A stretch of DNA of 64,000 bases from positions 248,001 to 312,000 of the forward strand of contig JACEFZ010005544.1 of the NCBI GenBank assembly GCA_014155875.1. The letters run 5' to 3'. The notes beneath the pieces were generated by a model. It had not been told where the DNA came from. It did no database searches and saw only the letters and a list, made by a program, of their open reading frames with translations. The stretch is from Cepaea nemoralis. Taxonomy: Eukaryota; Mollusca; Gastropoda; Stylommatophora; Helicidae. Below, piece by piece: positions 39,801-50,125 of this stretch; the stretch's first letter is position 1, and every line of letters begins with the position of its first letter. A program made the position numbers and the translations under genes.

Positions 39801-40654
39801 TACCAGTATTGGCATCTGTCTGACTACCAGTATTGGCATCTGTCTGACTACCAGCATTGGCACCTGTCTGACTACCAGCATTGGCACCTGTCTGACTACC
39901 AGCATTGGCACCTGTCTGACTACCAGCATTGCATCTGTCTGACTACCAGTATTGGTACCTGTCTGACTACCAGTATTGGCACCTGTCTGACTACCAGTAT
40001 TGGCATCTGTCTGACTACCAGCATTGGCACCTGTCTGACTACCAGTATTGGCACCTGTCTGACTACCAGCATTGGCACCTGTCTGACTACCGGCATTGGC
40101 ATCTGTCTGACTACCAGCATTGGCATCTGTCTGACTACCAGCTATTGCATACCTGTCCTGACTACCAGTATTGGCATCTGTCTGACTAACCAGTCATTGG
40201 ACATCTGACTACCAGTATTGGCACCTGTCTGACTACCAGCATTGGCACCTGTCTGACTACCAGCATTGGCACCTGTCTGACTACCAGTATTGGCATCTGT
40301 CTGACTACCAGTCATTGGCACCTGTCCTGACTACCAGTATTGGCATCCTGTCTGACTACCAGTATTGGCACCTGTCTGACTACCAGTCATTGGCATCCTG
40401 TCCTGACTACCAGCTATTGGCATCTGTCTGACTACCAGGCATTGGCACCTGTCTGACTACCCGGTATTGGCACCTGTCTGACTACCAGTATGGCATCTGT
40501 GACTACCGCTGGCATCTGTCTGACTACCAGTATTGGCATCTGTCTGACTACCAGCATTGGCACCTGTCTGACTATCAGCATTGGCATCTGTCTGACTACC
40601 AGCATTGGCATCTGTCTGACTACCAGTATTGGCACCTGTCTGACTATCGGCATT

Positions 40655-41106
40655 AACGCCTTTCATGACTCCGTTGTTGAGCTGATACATAGAGCCTGTA
40701 CTTGTGTATGGATGTGAAGCGTGGGCAATGAGCAGACAAGCTGAAAAACATCTGATGGCTGTGGAACTGTGGTTTCTGAGGAGAATGCAAAGAATTCCAT
40801 GGACAGATAGACAAACCAATGACCAAGTCCTACAAGAAACAAATGGAAATCGTAAACTGATTAGAGAAATTAGACGTAGACAGTGAACATTTTTGGGGCA
40901 TGTTATGAGATGAAATGAATTGGAGAACTTAGTGACAACTTGCAAAATCGAAGGGCACAGACCAAGGGAAATACCGAGAAGTAAATACCTGGATGGCTTG
41001 GCCACATGGCATGGTCGAGACAGAAACACGGAGCTGATCAATGACTCTGGTGATCGAGTGAAATGGCGAGTCATGACCGCCTACGCTTTCTGGTATGGCA
41101 CATAAT
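40655..41106 (+). mobile_element. LINE family A, 5'-truncated RT C-terminus
   Basis: Homology starts at about 40689 with EPVLVYGCEAWAM and continues through WFLRRMQRIPWTDRQTND, LIREIRRR, a stop, then GHVMR, LENLVTTCKIEG, YLDGLATWHGRD and WRVMTAYAFWYGT, followed by the stop and a (TGGA)n stub. Two stops break it. It abuts the last satellite unit, so the array ends within some 35 bp of the LINE. Confidence 0.8.
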
Positions 41107-41198
41107 GGATGGATGGACTCCGTTGTGGTTGTGAACAAGAAGACAGAATATACTCTCTTCTGCATTCTTTATACAAAGGCTTGGATCTCTCCCTCCCT

Positions 41199-41216
41199 CC
41201 CCCCCCCCCCCCCCCT
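41199..41216. repeat. Poly-C run
   Basis: A homopolymer of about 17 C preceded by CCCTCCCTCC; the length is unreliable in any sequencing technology. Confidence 0.9.
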
Positions 41217-41229
41217 TGCCTTCCAACAA

Positions 41230-41455
41230 ACACTAGCGCTGCGCAGCAGGGCAGGATTTCACTACCATCACGAGCCATGCATATTCTCATATCGCGTGGT
41301 AGGAGAAGAAGGAAGTAGAGATTAGAGGGCACACAACATACAATTTGAAAGCTATAGTTACCGACCAGGATTCGAACCTGTCACCTCCATATGACGACAG
41401 CGCCTCGATGCAGGAACAAGTGTAATTCGACGCTTACCAACTAGACATCCCTAAA
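41230..41455 (-). mobile_element. Possible tRNA-derived SINE head
   Basis: The reverse complement contains GTCTAGTTGGTAAGCG, close to a pol III A box, and 69 bases after the box start a perfect B box GGTTCGAATCC. The spacing is longer than in an ordinary tRNA and the flanks do not pair into an acceptor stem, so a functional tRNA is unlikely. The B box is at about 41368-41378. The body toward 41230 is not shared with other repeats in this window. Confidence 0.45.
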
Positions 41456-41603
41456 AAGTGTCTTCACCGGCCGGGTCTATCTTACAGATGAACCTACAAC
41501 TATGGAATACGGACATAATTCGTATCAAACCATTGAGATAACATCATAGGTCTCATAATTTTATATTATAACAAGCATAGGTGGTAAATAGCAAATTATC
41601 CCT

Positions 41604-42895
41604 AGATAAGGAAATCAACATCCGGATTGGTAAGGCAAGCAACAACAATGAACAGGTTAAGAAAAAGAGTCTGGGAGAACAGGAAGCTTACTGCCAAAAC
41701 AAAAGTCCTTGTCTATCAAGCCTGTGTCCTTAGTACTCTTCTTTATGGCAGTGAAACCTGGACAACTTACTCACACCAAGAGAAACGTTTAAACAGCTTT
41801 CATATGCGGTGTCTGCAAAGAATTCTTGGTATTAAGTGGCAAGATAAAATCACAAATACTGAAGTATTGGAAAGATCAGGTTGTGTGACGGTTTATTCCG
41901 TGCTCAGTCTTCGTACACTTAGATGGATAGGACATCTTAGGAGGATGGATGATGGTAGAATACCAAAGGACATCTTTTTTGGTGAATTACAGATGGGTAA
42001 GAGATCTCAGGGTCGGCCTCTACTACGATACAAAGATGCGTGTAAGCGGGACATGATTGATACAGGCATTGATAATACACATTGGGAGCAAGTCGCCGCT
42101 GAACGTGTTGCATGGAGGGAAAACATCAGAAATGTAATAAAGACAAAGGAGAAGTGTCAGGGTCTTAAACTTGGCTCGCTAACCTAACACATGTGAGACA
42201 GTACAAGTACAACGTGATTTGACTTGAGACTCAACGACACAACGTTCAATGGATTTATTTACAGATCATATACAGTACGATGATGACAACAATATATACT
42301 TTACACTTCAATACACTTACATACACAATACAGCTCACAAGTCTATCTCTCAAAATGTCCAGACACTCGACTTTCAGGCACAGAAACCACACAACGCCTT
42401 TCTCTCATCTTGCGTCCGTTTCAGTCCGCGTCCCAGAGCTGTCTGCCGCTAGTTCGCAACTTGCCTCCCACCTGAAGTGGCTTCACGAGGCATGCGTGCG
42501 TCTTGCGTCGTCCTTGCCTGACCGCTAGCCGTCTTGTCAGCCAGCAATCTCGCGGGCAGGTAACTACTACTCGCCTGGCGGCGTAACGAAGTTACGGCAT
42601 CCCTCCTGGGGACTAAGTCGCCTGGCGGGCGTAACGATGTCACTGCATCACTGCACTATTCTGGACTCTGACAAGAAGATTATTGCAGACAAGTCACACA
42701 CCGAGCGTGTGAGACGTAAGATGGTGCATAATGGTGGAAATGACCACTTGTTCACATGCACCCACTGTGAACGGACATTTACAGCGCGAATTGTCCTTAT
42801 TAGTCACATTCGCTACCGCCAAAGGTAACAGTTATTATGCCTTTTTAAAGCACAAACTATCGTCTGTCAAGACGGCAAGGTGCCAATGAATAGGT
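41604..42895 (+). mobile_element. LINE family D, RT C-terminus and terminal zinc finger, interrupted by a solo LTR
   Basis: After a start in another frame (KEINIRIGKAS), the frame at 41627 carries RKRVWENRKLTAKTKVLVYQ, LLYGSETWTTYSHQEKRLN, FHMRCLQRILGIKWQDKI, LRTLRWIGHLRRMDDGRIPK and a QGRPLLRYKDACKRDM tail. This is a very common non-LTR ORF2 C-terminus in marine invertebrates. The frame then runs into the LTR. Beyond it, 42674-42828 encodes FTCTHCERTFTARIVLISHI, the C2H2-like finger that ends this ORF, and then about 65 bp of 3' sequence shared with 51485-51590 and 61085-61145. Family D copy 2 lacks the LTR and shows the intact order. Confidence 0.85.
42155..42673. mobile_element. Solo LTR (519 bp) with 5-bp target-site duplication
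   Basis: The segment starts TGTCAGGGTC and ends GGACTCTGACA, the TG...CA termini with a short inverted repeat typical of LTRs. It is flanked on both sides by AGAAG (42150-42154 and 42674-42678), a perfect 5-bp duplication. LINE family D copy 2 at 51300-51370 has no such insert at the equivalent place. There is no gag or pol next to it, so it is what remains after recombination between two LTRs. Orientation is uncertain; an AATAAA occurs on the minus strand near 42255. Confidence 0.85.
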
Positions 42896-43228
42896 CAAAT
42901 AACAAACATACAAACACATCGGACGGTAATGCGGTGTCCTGTATATCCACAAACATTTACAGAAGAGAATTAATTGGTCGGTCCCAATGTTGCTTCCCCC
43001 ACTTGATTTCCTGTGTAATATTCGTATCATGAACTGTACGAGGTCTGCTGGAATGAGATACGGACGCCATGCCTCTGAGCCAAGCCTCCCATGAAGGGTG
43101 GTGGTGTATTCAGGAAGTGATGAGGTTTTGAATTTGTGGTAAACCAATAGCAGGAGTATGTGCTTGCTTCTATGCTTTGTTACGGGGAACTATGGATACG
43201 AATACGGACAAACAATTACGGGTGAAAG
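42896..43228. other. No gene recognised
   Basis: Unique-looking DNA between LINE family D and the 29-bp minisatellite; no supported feature. Confidence 0.5.
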
Positions 43229-44607
43229 TGAGGCTGTTAGAACATGGGCTGTTGATACCACAAGATTAGAACATGGACTGATGATAACACAAGATTAGAA
43301 CATGGGCTGTTGATAGCACAAGCTTAGAACATGGACGTTTTAATCTTGTGTTATCAACAGCCCATGTTCTAATCTTGTGTTATCATTAGCCCATGTTCTA
43401 GCTTTGTGTTATCAACAGTCCATGTTCTAGTCTTGTGTTATCAACAGCCCATGTTCTAATCTTGTGCTATCAACAGTCCATGTTCTAGTCTTGTGTTATC
43501 AACAGTCCATGTTTTAATCTTGTGTTATGAACAGCCCATGTTCTAATCTTGTGTTATCATTAACCCATGTTCTAGCTTTGTGTTATCAACAGTCCCATGT
43601 TCTAGTCTTGTGTTATCAACAGCCCATGTTCTAATCTTGTGTTATCAACAGCCCATGTTCTAATCTTGTGCTATGAACAGCCCATGTTCTAGTCTTGTGT
43701 TATTAACAGCCCATGTTCTAGTCTTGTGTTATCAACAGCCCATGTTCTAATCTTGTGCTATCAACAGCCCATGTTCTAGTCTTGTGCTATCAACAGCCCA
43801 TGTTCTAATCTTGTGTTATCAACATCCCATGTTCTAATCTTGTGTTATTAACAGCCCATGTTCTAGTCTTGTGCTATCAACAGCCCATGTTCTAATCTTG
43901 TGTTATCAACAGCCCATGTTCTAATCTTGCGTTATCATTAGCCCATGTTCTATTCTTGTGTTATTAACAGCCCATGTTCTAGTCTTGTGCTATCAACAGC
44001 CCATGTTCTAATCTTGTGTTATCAACAGTCCATGTTCTAGTCTTGTGCTATCAACAGTCCATGTTCTAGTCTTGTGTTATCAACAGTCCATGTTTTAATC
44101 TTGTGTTATCAACAGCCCATGTTCTAATCTTGTGTTATCATTAGCCCATGTTCTAGCTTTGTGTTATCAACAGTCCATGTTCTAGTCTTGTGTTATCAAC
44201 AGCCCATGTTCTAATCTTGTGCTATCAACAGTCCATGTTCTAGTCTTGTGTTATCAACAGTCCATGTTTTAATCTTGTGTTATCAACAGCCCATGTTCTA
44301 ATCTTGTGTTATCATTAGCCCATGTTCTAGCTTTGTGTTATCAACAGTCCATGTTCTAATCTTGTGTTATCAACAGCCCATGTTCTAGTATTGTGCTATC
44401 AACAGCCCATGTTCTAATCTTGTGTTATCAACAGCCCATGTTCTAATCTTGCGTTATCATTAGCCCATGTTCTATTCTTGTGTTATTAACAGCCCATGTT
44501 CTAGTCTTGTGCTATCAACAGCCCATGTTCTAATCTTGTGTTATCAACAGTCCATGTTCTAGTCTTGTGTTATCAACAGCCCATGTTCTAATCTTGTGCT
44601 ATCATTG
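43229..44607. repeat. 29-bp minisatellite, about 47 units, with an inverted start
   Basis: The unit is CCCATGTTCTAATCTTGTG plus TTATCAACAG (29 bp). The first three to four units (43229-43335) are in the opposite orientation (GATTAGAACATGG) and meet the rest head to head near 43336. Variant units recur at fixed spacing: ATTA-(G/A)CCC-TGTTCTAGCTTTG marks lie at 43385 and 43559, and at 44140 and 44314, each pair 174 bp apart (6 x 29). TTGCGTTAT marks lie at 43927 and 44449, 522 bp apart (18 x 29). Confidence 0.95.
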
Positions 44608-46483
44608 CCTCGATGCGCCTACACCGGCAACAGTCGAGGTATCAACTCGTAAAAATGCAAAACAGTAACGAAGGACGAGGAATTAAACTTGCGTCCTTAC
44701 CTTGAATAACAGTGACAAACAACGGCAAAATTCAAGATATCAAAGCGCTACCAGAAGTTTATTTCGTAGCAGACATAAGGACATAAAACTCTCGCAGACC
44801 TGTAGGTTGATCCCTATAGACGGGATCGGCACCTATTTTACCAATCCACCGATGAGCGCCCAGTCTGCCGCGCTCTGCTTGAACCATGATTCACTGATTC
44901 TCAATTCCAATCTAGGTTTTAGCGCCCGGTTATTTCACTGCTGGATCATCATCATCGAATCCCTCTCCTGACTCAGAGCTGCCTTAAGTATCCATTTGCC
45001 AATCGATCTTTCCTCCTGAACTCTATTCGCCGAAGCTCGGAATAAGTCGCATACGGCGCTTCACACACGGCTCTCTGGAAGACACGTCCTTTCCTTTCGA
45101 ATCACACACAGAGAAAGCCCTTTGTTGTTCTGTGACGCTGCTTTCGTTTCCAATGGTATCTTCCTTTCCTATTTGTCCATTCTTGTGCAAAACTGGAAAA
45201 ACCCCATTTATGACTTTGGTGGAGTGTGCCGTCATATGGCATAATGCCCCCTCCCAGATAAAAAGAAAAATGTTTTCATTTTTTTTCCTATGGATATATT
45301 TAGTACTTTGCAAACATATGCATTAACCTTTAACAACGAGATCTGGAAAGTTCCTAGTCTCTCCCTTTATCTCCTCTCAAAAAAAAATAATAATGTCATA
45401 TCACGAGCACACCCACCTGTCTAATACCCCATTGGACGTATTGTGGCTGATCATGGGAGATCATACCAACTAATAAACATATTAGTCCCTACCTTGTCTT
45501 AATAGACAAGTGTGTCCTCCCTCTAGGTAATACCATGAGTTTTGGACGAGAGTAATAATGGGTTTCCCAGTACTCCATGTTGGTCGTTGTTGTTGTTCCT
45601 CCATATATTCCATGTATATTTTTAATATCTGTTGGTAGGGTAGACGTAACGATCCATGTCTTGCGAGACTTTATGGAACCATTTGATATGTTAGACTGTC
45701 CAATACTTGCGTGGATATTTTAAAACCATTAGCCGATTCCGTATATATTCATAGATCTTAATGGATCGATTGGCAAGATAGTTCGCTCTCCTAAAATTAG
45801 TTCAGCTGAAAACCTTGCTTATCCAACTATTCACTCAATCACAAAGTAATTATTTCAATGTTTTCTCAATTAACAATTGAATAATAATTATCAATATACA
45901 TATTCTAATGTAATGACTTATCTACGTAACTCATTAATATCACAAAATTGACTAAGTAACTAATTAACTAAGTAATTCTAATTAACTCTTTAAAATTGTT
46001 CAAATGTTCCACGTCTTGGAATTAATTAATAAAATTACACAACACAATCTAAAAATACTTGACCGCAGTTTTCCACTTAAAATAATGACGGTCGAAACAT
46101 CCATCAAGTGTGCAGGACATATTATTGGACCATTGCATCCGTGTAGATGTCTCTGTCAATAAATGTAAATTAACCACATATGTATTTATTTGATTACACT
46201 ATATACTCCTAACAGTATTAATTTAAAGTCACCGATTGTATCAACATCGTTAATTAATTAGGTGCTATTTGATTGGGGGGGGGGGGGGGAGCTTTTTTTT
46301 AAAATTTCAAATATTTTATAAATAATAGATATAATGAATTCTAATTGAATAAGTTATAACATATATCAGTCTTACTATATACTATAATCGACTGAGAATG
46401 TCTCATATAATATGATTGGCTGAATAAAATCTTGCAGACATGGAGTTGTGAAGAATCATACCTATTAAAGATTCAAGACCTCT
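44608..46483. other. No gene recognised; AT-rich with a poly-G run
   Basis: From 44608 to about 45050 the sequence is of mixed composition, then increasingly AT-rich. A run of about 15 G lies at 46275-46289. Short open frames at 44702-44971 and 45023-45313 show no domain. Confidence 0.5.
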
Positions 46484-47380
46484 AAAAAAAATTAATTCAG
46501 GCATATAATATTCAACAAGAAAAGGAACTCGATAATCTTACTAGATGGAGCAATGAAAACCGCATGCAAATTAACATCGACAAAACCAAATCCATGCTAA
46601 TAACGACCAGACAAAAACTACAGACACTAGCCATAACTGGAGCACCGCTCGAACTCCGCTTGGGCTCGTTACCTATAGTTAATGTGAATGAACATAAAAC
46701 ACTAGGTCTTTTAATTGACAGCCATTTGAGCTGGAGCTCTCATGTTCACATTCTTACCAAGAAAATAGCACAAAAAGTTTACCAACTTGCTAAAATTCAG
46801 CACTTCCTGGACGAAAGCACACGAAAAATATTCTATACATGCTATGTCCAATCACATCTCGATTACTGTTCCACAGTTTGGGATGGTTGCCCTAAATCTA
46901 ATTTAAAACGACTATGTTCTCTACAAAACCGCGCTATTCGTCTGGTTTCTGGCATAAAGCACGTTGAAAGTAATAATTTGTACAGTCATCTAAGACTTCT
47001 ACCCCTTCAAAAGCGTTTCCTTTTCAACAAAGCCAAATTAGTGAACAAAATTATATCTCAAAATACCCCAGAGTATCTTCTGCCGCTGATTCAATCTAAT
47101 GCAATGAACAGCAAGCGCCTAAATTTGTTACATGTCTCAAAGCCTAGATTGGACCTATACAAAACATGTTTGGCCTATTCTGGTGCTCACTTATGGAATG
47201 ATCTGCCTCCAGATCTGAAAACTCCAATGAGTCCCTACACATTTAACCGAAAACTCTTTCAATACTTAATCCATACCGACTATATGCCACCATAATTCAT
47301 TTACTGGTATAAGTGTTCAATATAATCGTTCATTATAATTGTTTAACTATAATTGTTCACTATATATGTGTGTGCGTGTG
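46484..47380 (+). mobile_element. LINE family C relative, 5'-truncated
   Basis: Homology begins just after a stop at about 46484 with AYNIQQEKELDNLTRWSNEN and flows in frame into the long open frame at 46564. After the stop at 47295 there is a short TTCA/TATA-rich tail that runs into a GA microsatellite. The FADD box and everything upstream are lost. The GGGCCTGCG-type 3' stem-loop of the 8985 copy is not present. Confidence 0.8.
46564..47295 (+). CDS. RT C-terminal domain of LINE family C relative (partial ORF2)
   Basis: 243 codons without interruption, co-linear with 9157-9885: MQINIDKTKSMLITTRQK, EHKTLGLLIDSHLSW, LDYCSTVWDGCPKSNLKRL, LFNKAKLVNKI, and FNRKLFQYLIHTDYMPP at the end. The two differ at many residues but keep length, order and termini, with only single-residue length differences. 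They therefore look like separate lineages that diverged as functional elements, not copies of one dead insert. The displayed Met is internal to the original ORF. A retrotransposon fragment, not a host gene. Confidence 0.85.
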   Translation: MQINIDKTKSMLITTRQKLQTLAITGAPLELRLGSLPIVNVNEHKTLGLLIDSHLSWSSHVHILTKKIAQKVYQLAKIQHFLDESTRKIFYTCYVQSHLDYCSTVWDGCPKSNLKRLCSLQNRAIRLVSGIKHVESNNLYSHLRLLPLQKRFLFNKAKLVNKIISQNTPEYLLPLIQSNAMNSKRLNLLHVSKPRLDLYKTCLAYSGAHLWNDLPPDLKTPMSPYTFNRKLFQYLIHTDYMPP

Positions 47381-47387
47381 GGGAGCG

Positions 47388-47390
<3 letters not shown>

Positions 47391-47465
<75 letters not shown>

Positions 47466-47782
47466 TCAGAGAGAGTGAGAGAGTGAATGTGTGTGTGTGC
47501 ACACGTGCGTGCGTGTGTGTGGAGAGAGTGATTGAGCGAGAAATGGTAGGGGAATGTGTCAGTGCATGCATTCGTACGTGTATGTGTGAGAGTGAGTGAG
47601 GGAGTGTGTGCGTGCGTGCGTGCATGCGTTCATGCGTATGTGTATGTGTGAGAGAGTGTGATTGAGAGAGTGAGTGTGTGTGTGAAGGATTGTGTGTGAG
47701 AGAGTGAGACAGTGCGAGAGTTGATGTGTTAGTGTGTGTGTGTGTGAGCGCGCGCATGCGTGTGAGTGTGTGTATATGAAAG

Positions 47783-47846
<64 letters not shown>
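47391..47846. repeat. (GA)n and mixed GT/GA simple repeats
   Basis: Pure GA runs at 47391-47459 and about 47789-47846 bracket about 330 bp of GTGTGA-type purine/keto-rich simple sequence. Confidence 0.95.
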
Positions 47847-47847
<1 letters not shown>

Positions 47848-48041
47848 GAGCAGATGCATGGCAGATAGCATGTTCATGTAACACGCGAATCCATATGTTT
47901 GTGTATTCTCATCTGTCATATTATCAGTTAAATACCATTTGATTTTATCATGTATAATATAAACTTATGTACATTACTGTAGTTTGAGTGAAAGAGTCAG
48001 TGAGTGTGAATAAGAGACAGAATGAGTTAGCATGAGAGTGA

Positions 48042-48042
<1 letters not shown>

Positions 48043-48092
<50 letters not shown>
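48043..48092. repeat. (GT)n microsatellite
   Basis: About 25 GT units, preceded by GTGAATGTG-type sequence. Confidence 0.97.
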
Positions 48093-48093
<1 letters not shown>

Positions 48094-48289
48094 CTTCTCT
48101 ATGTGTATCTCTGTGTGTGGGAGCATCACTATGTTTACGTCACATACTTTTTATGTACACATTTTTCTCCATGTTTAACATTTTTATGAGACTGCTCATG
48201 ACAATTGTCAGTGTATGTGTGTGAGTAAAGTGTGGGAGTTTGTTCATACTAGTTTCAATGCTAACTTGAGACATTTTGTATGTGTCTAG

Positions 48290-49950
48290 ATGTGAGGAGG
48301 TGTGAGTGTGTGTGGAGGATGTGTGTGAGTGTGGGGATATGTGCGGGTGGGGGATGTGTGGGTGGGGGTATGCGTTTGGATGGGTTGGGGTGTGTGGGTT
48401 TTTGTGGGTAGTGATATTTGTGGGTGTTGGTGGGATGTGTGGATGGATGTGTGGGGGTGAAAGTAGGGGTGTGGGAATGTGTGTGGGGATGTGTGTATGA
48501 GTGGAGGATATGTGTATGGGACGGGTGTGGGGTGTGTGTGTGTTTATGTGGGTGGAGATGTGTGGGTGGTTGAGGAAGTATGTGTGGGTGGCGGGGTTGT
48601 GTGGGTAGGGGGTTGTGTTAGGTGGATTGGGGATGCAATGGCGGGTGGGGAGAAGTGTATGGTGTGTGGGTTTGAGATATGTGTGCGGTGTGTTGGTGGG
48701 GGATGTGTGCATGGTGTGTGGGTAGGGGTGTGGTAGTACGGGTGAGGATATGTGTGTGGGTGGGGGATAGTGTGTGGTGTGGGGGATGTGTGTGATGGGT
48801 GCGGGGAATGTGTGTATGGGTGGGTTATATGTGTGGGTGAGTAGGGTATGTGTGGTGGTTGGGGGAAGTATGTGGGCGTGTGTGGGTGGGAGATGTGTGC
48901 GTGGATGGGGAATGTGTGGTTGGGAGTGTGTGAGTGGCTTAGGGATGTGTAGGTGGGTGAGGGATGTGTATGTGTCGGGGTAGGATGCGTGAGTGGGTGG
49001 AGGATGTGTGGGTAGGGGTATTGTGATCGAGAGATGTTTGGTTGGGGGTGGGTGGGGGGTGTTTGGGTGCGTAGTGGAGGATGTGTGCGTGAGTGAGTGT
49101 GTGTTGGTGGAAGGGTAGGGAATGCGTGTGTGGATGGGGAGAGGTATGTGGTGTGTTGGTTAGGGATATTGTGTGGGTGAGGTATGTGTGTGTGGATGGG
49201 GGATTTTTGTGGTGTGTGGGTGGGGGTATGTGGGGTGGATGGGTAGGGGTATCTGTGTGGGTGTGGGTGGGAATATTGTGTGGTATGTGGAGTGGGGGAT
49301 ATGTTTGTGGTGTGTAGGTGGGGATGTGTAGTGGTATGTGGGTGTGGGATGTGTTGGTGAGGAATATGTGTGTGTGCGGTGCGTGGGTTGGGAATATTGC
49401 GTGGTAGGGGATGTATGTGATGTGCGGGTGGGGGATTGTGTAGTAGGGGATTGTGTTAAGGCATGTATGGGTGGGTGGAGGATGTATGTGTGGGTGGTGG
49501 GGTGTGTGTGTGTGAGTGGATTGGGGATGTATGGGTGGTTAGGGAGATGTGTGTGTGTGAGGGGGGGGGGTAGGAGATGCCAGTTGGTGGGGATGTGTGT
49601 GTATGGTTTGGGGATGTGTGAGTGGATGTGCGATGTGTGGGTTGGTGGGGGATTGTGTGCGTGGGTGGGAAATATATGGTCAATGGAGATGTGGCTGGGG
49701 GTTGGGTGGTTTGAGGTGTGGATGGGGAGAGGATGTGTGGGTTAGGATGTGTATGTGGGTGGGCGTGGGATATGTGGGTTGGTGGGGTAATGTTTGTGGG
49801 TGGCGAGTGTGTTTTGGTTGGGGGAACAGGTGAGGGGAGTGTGGGTGGGGGATGGGTCGGTTGGTGGGGTATGTATGTGTCCCTTGGTGTGCGTGTATGT
49901 GGGGGTGTGTGTGGGTGGGGTGATGTATGGGTAGGTGGGAGATGGGCCTC
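48290..49950. repeat. Degenerate G/T-rich minisatellite
   Basis: About 1.66 kb made of words such as GTGGGTGGGGGATGTGTG with no stable period. The plus strand is almost free of C and has many runs of three to nine G (for example near 49562). The long open frames on either strand here are compositional artefacts. Confidence 0.93.
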
Positions 49951-49954
49951 ATAA

Positions 49955-50125
49955 CATGGTAATTTGCCTTGTTTATGTTTACAACATTAATTTCACAATG
50001 TTCATTTTTCTTCCTATGTAAATGTATAATGCTCTTGATGAACGAAAGACGAGTGATTGGAAGGGCTGAATGTAAGACGGGCCTGCGCGCCCAATTTGTG
50101 ACCCTAATAAAGTTGATTTGATTTG
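49955..50125 (+). mobile_element. LINE family C, 3' untranslated end only
   Basis: It matches the reverse complement of 10470-10660 and the end of the 8985 element. It has the stem-loop GGGC-CTGCGC-GCCC at 50079-50092, AATAAA at about 50106 and a (TTGAT)n-like tail. Only the extreme 3' end was inserted. Confidence 0.8.

Larger units (their letters stand above)
12697..40654. repeat. Giant 24-bp satellite array, about 28 kb
   Basis: The unit is CTGTCTGACTAC followed by CAGTATTGGCAC, 24 bp, head to tail throughout with no inversion seen. Three positions vary, always by transitions: CAGTAT or CAGCAT, CCAG or CCGG, and GGCACCTG or GGCATCTG. If the period held throughout there would be about 1,160 units. 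Because 24 is a multiple of three, two plus-strand and two minus-strand frames lack stops, which gives long frames such as 14587-18228. These are translations of satellite (SDYQYWHL, CLTTSIGT, VPILVVRQ, ANTGSQTG) and have no start context, splice sites or domain. I do not annotate them as genes. Confidence 0.97.

Noticed and set aside
12697..40654. CRISPR-like array (short regular repeats)
   Set aside because: There are no spacers; the units are contiguous. The context is an animal genome with retrotransposons and no cas genes.
41355..41450. A genuine tRNA gene on the minus strand
   Set aside because: The B box is perfect but the A-to-B distance is too long and no acceptor stem pairs around it; a tRNA-derived SINE head fits better.
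42249..42528. Overlapping plus-strand ORFs inside LINE family D
   Set aside because: They lie wholly within the solo LTR and are not related to any LTR-element protein I can recognise.
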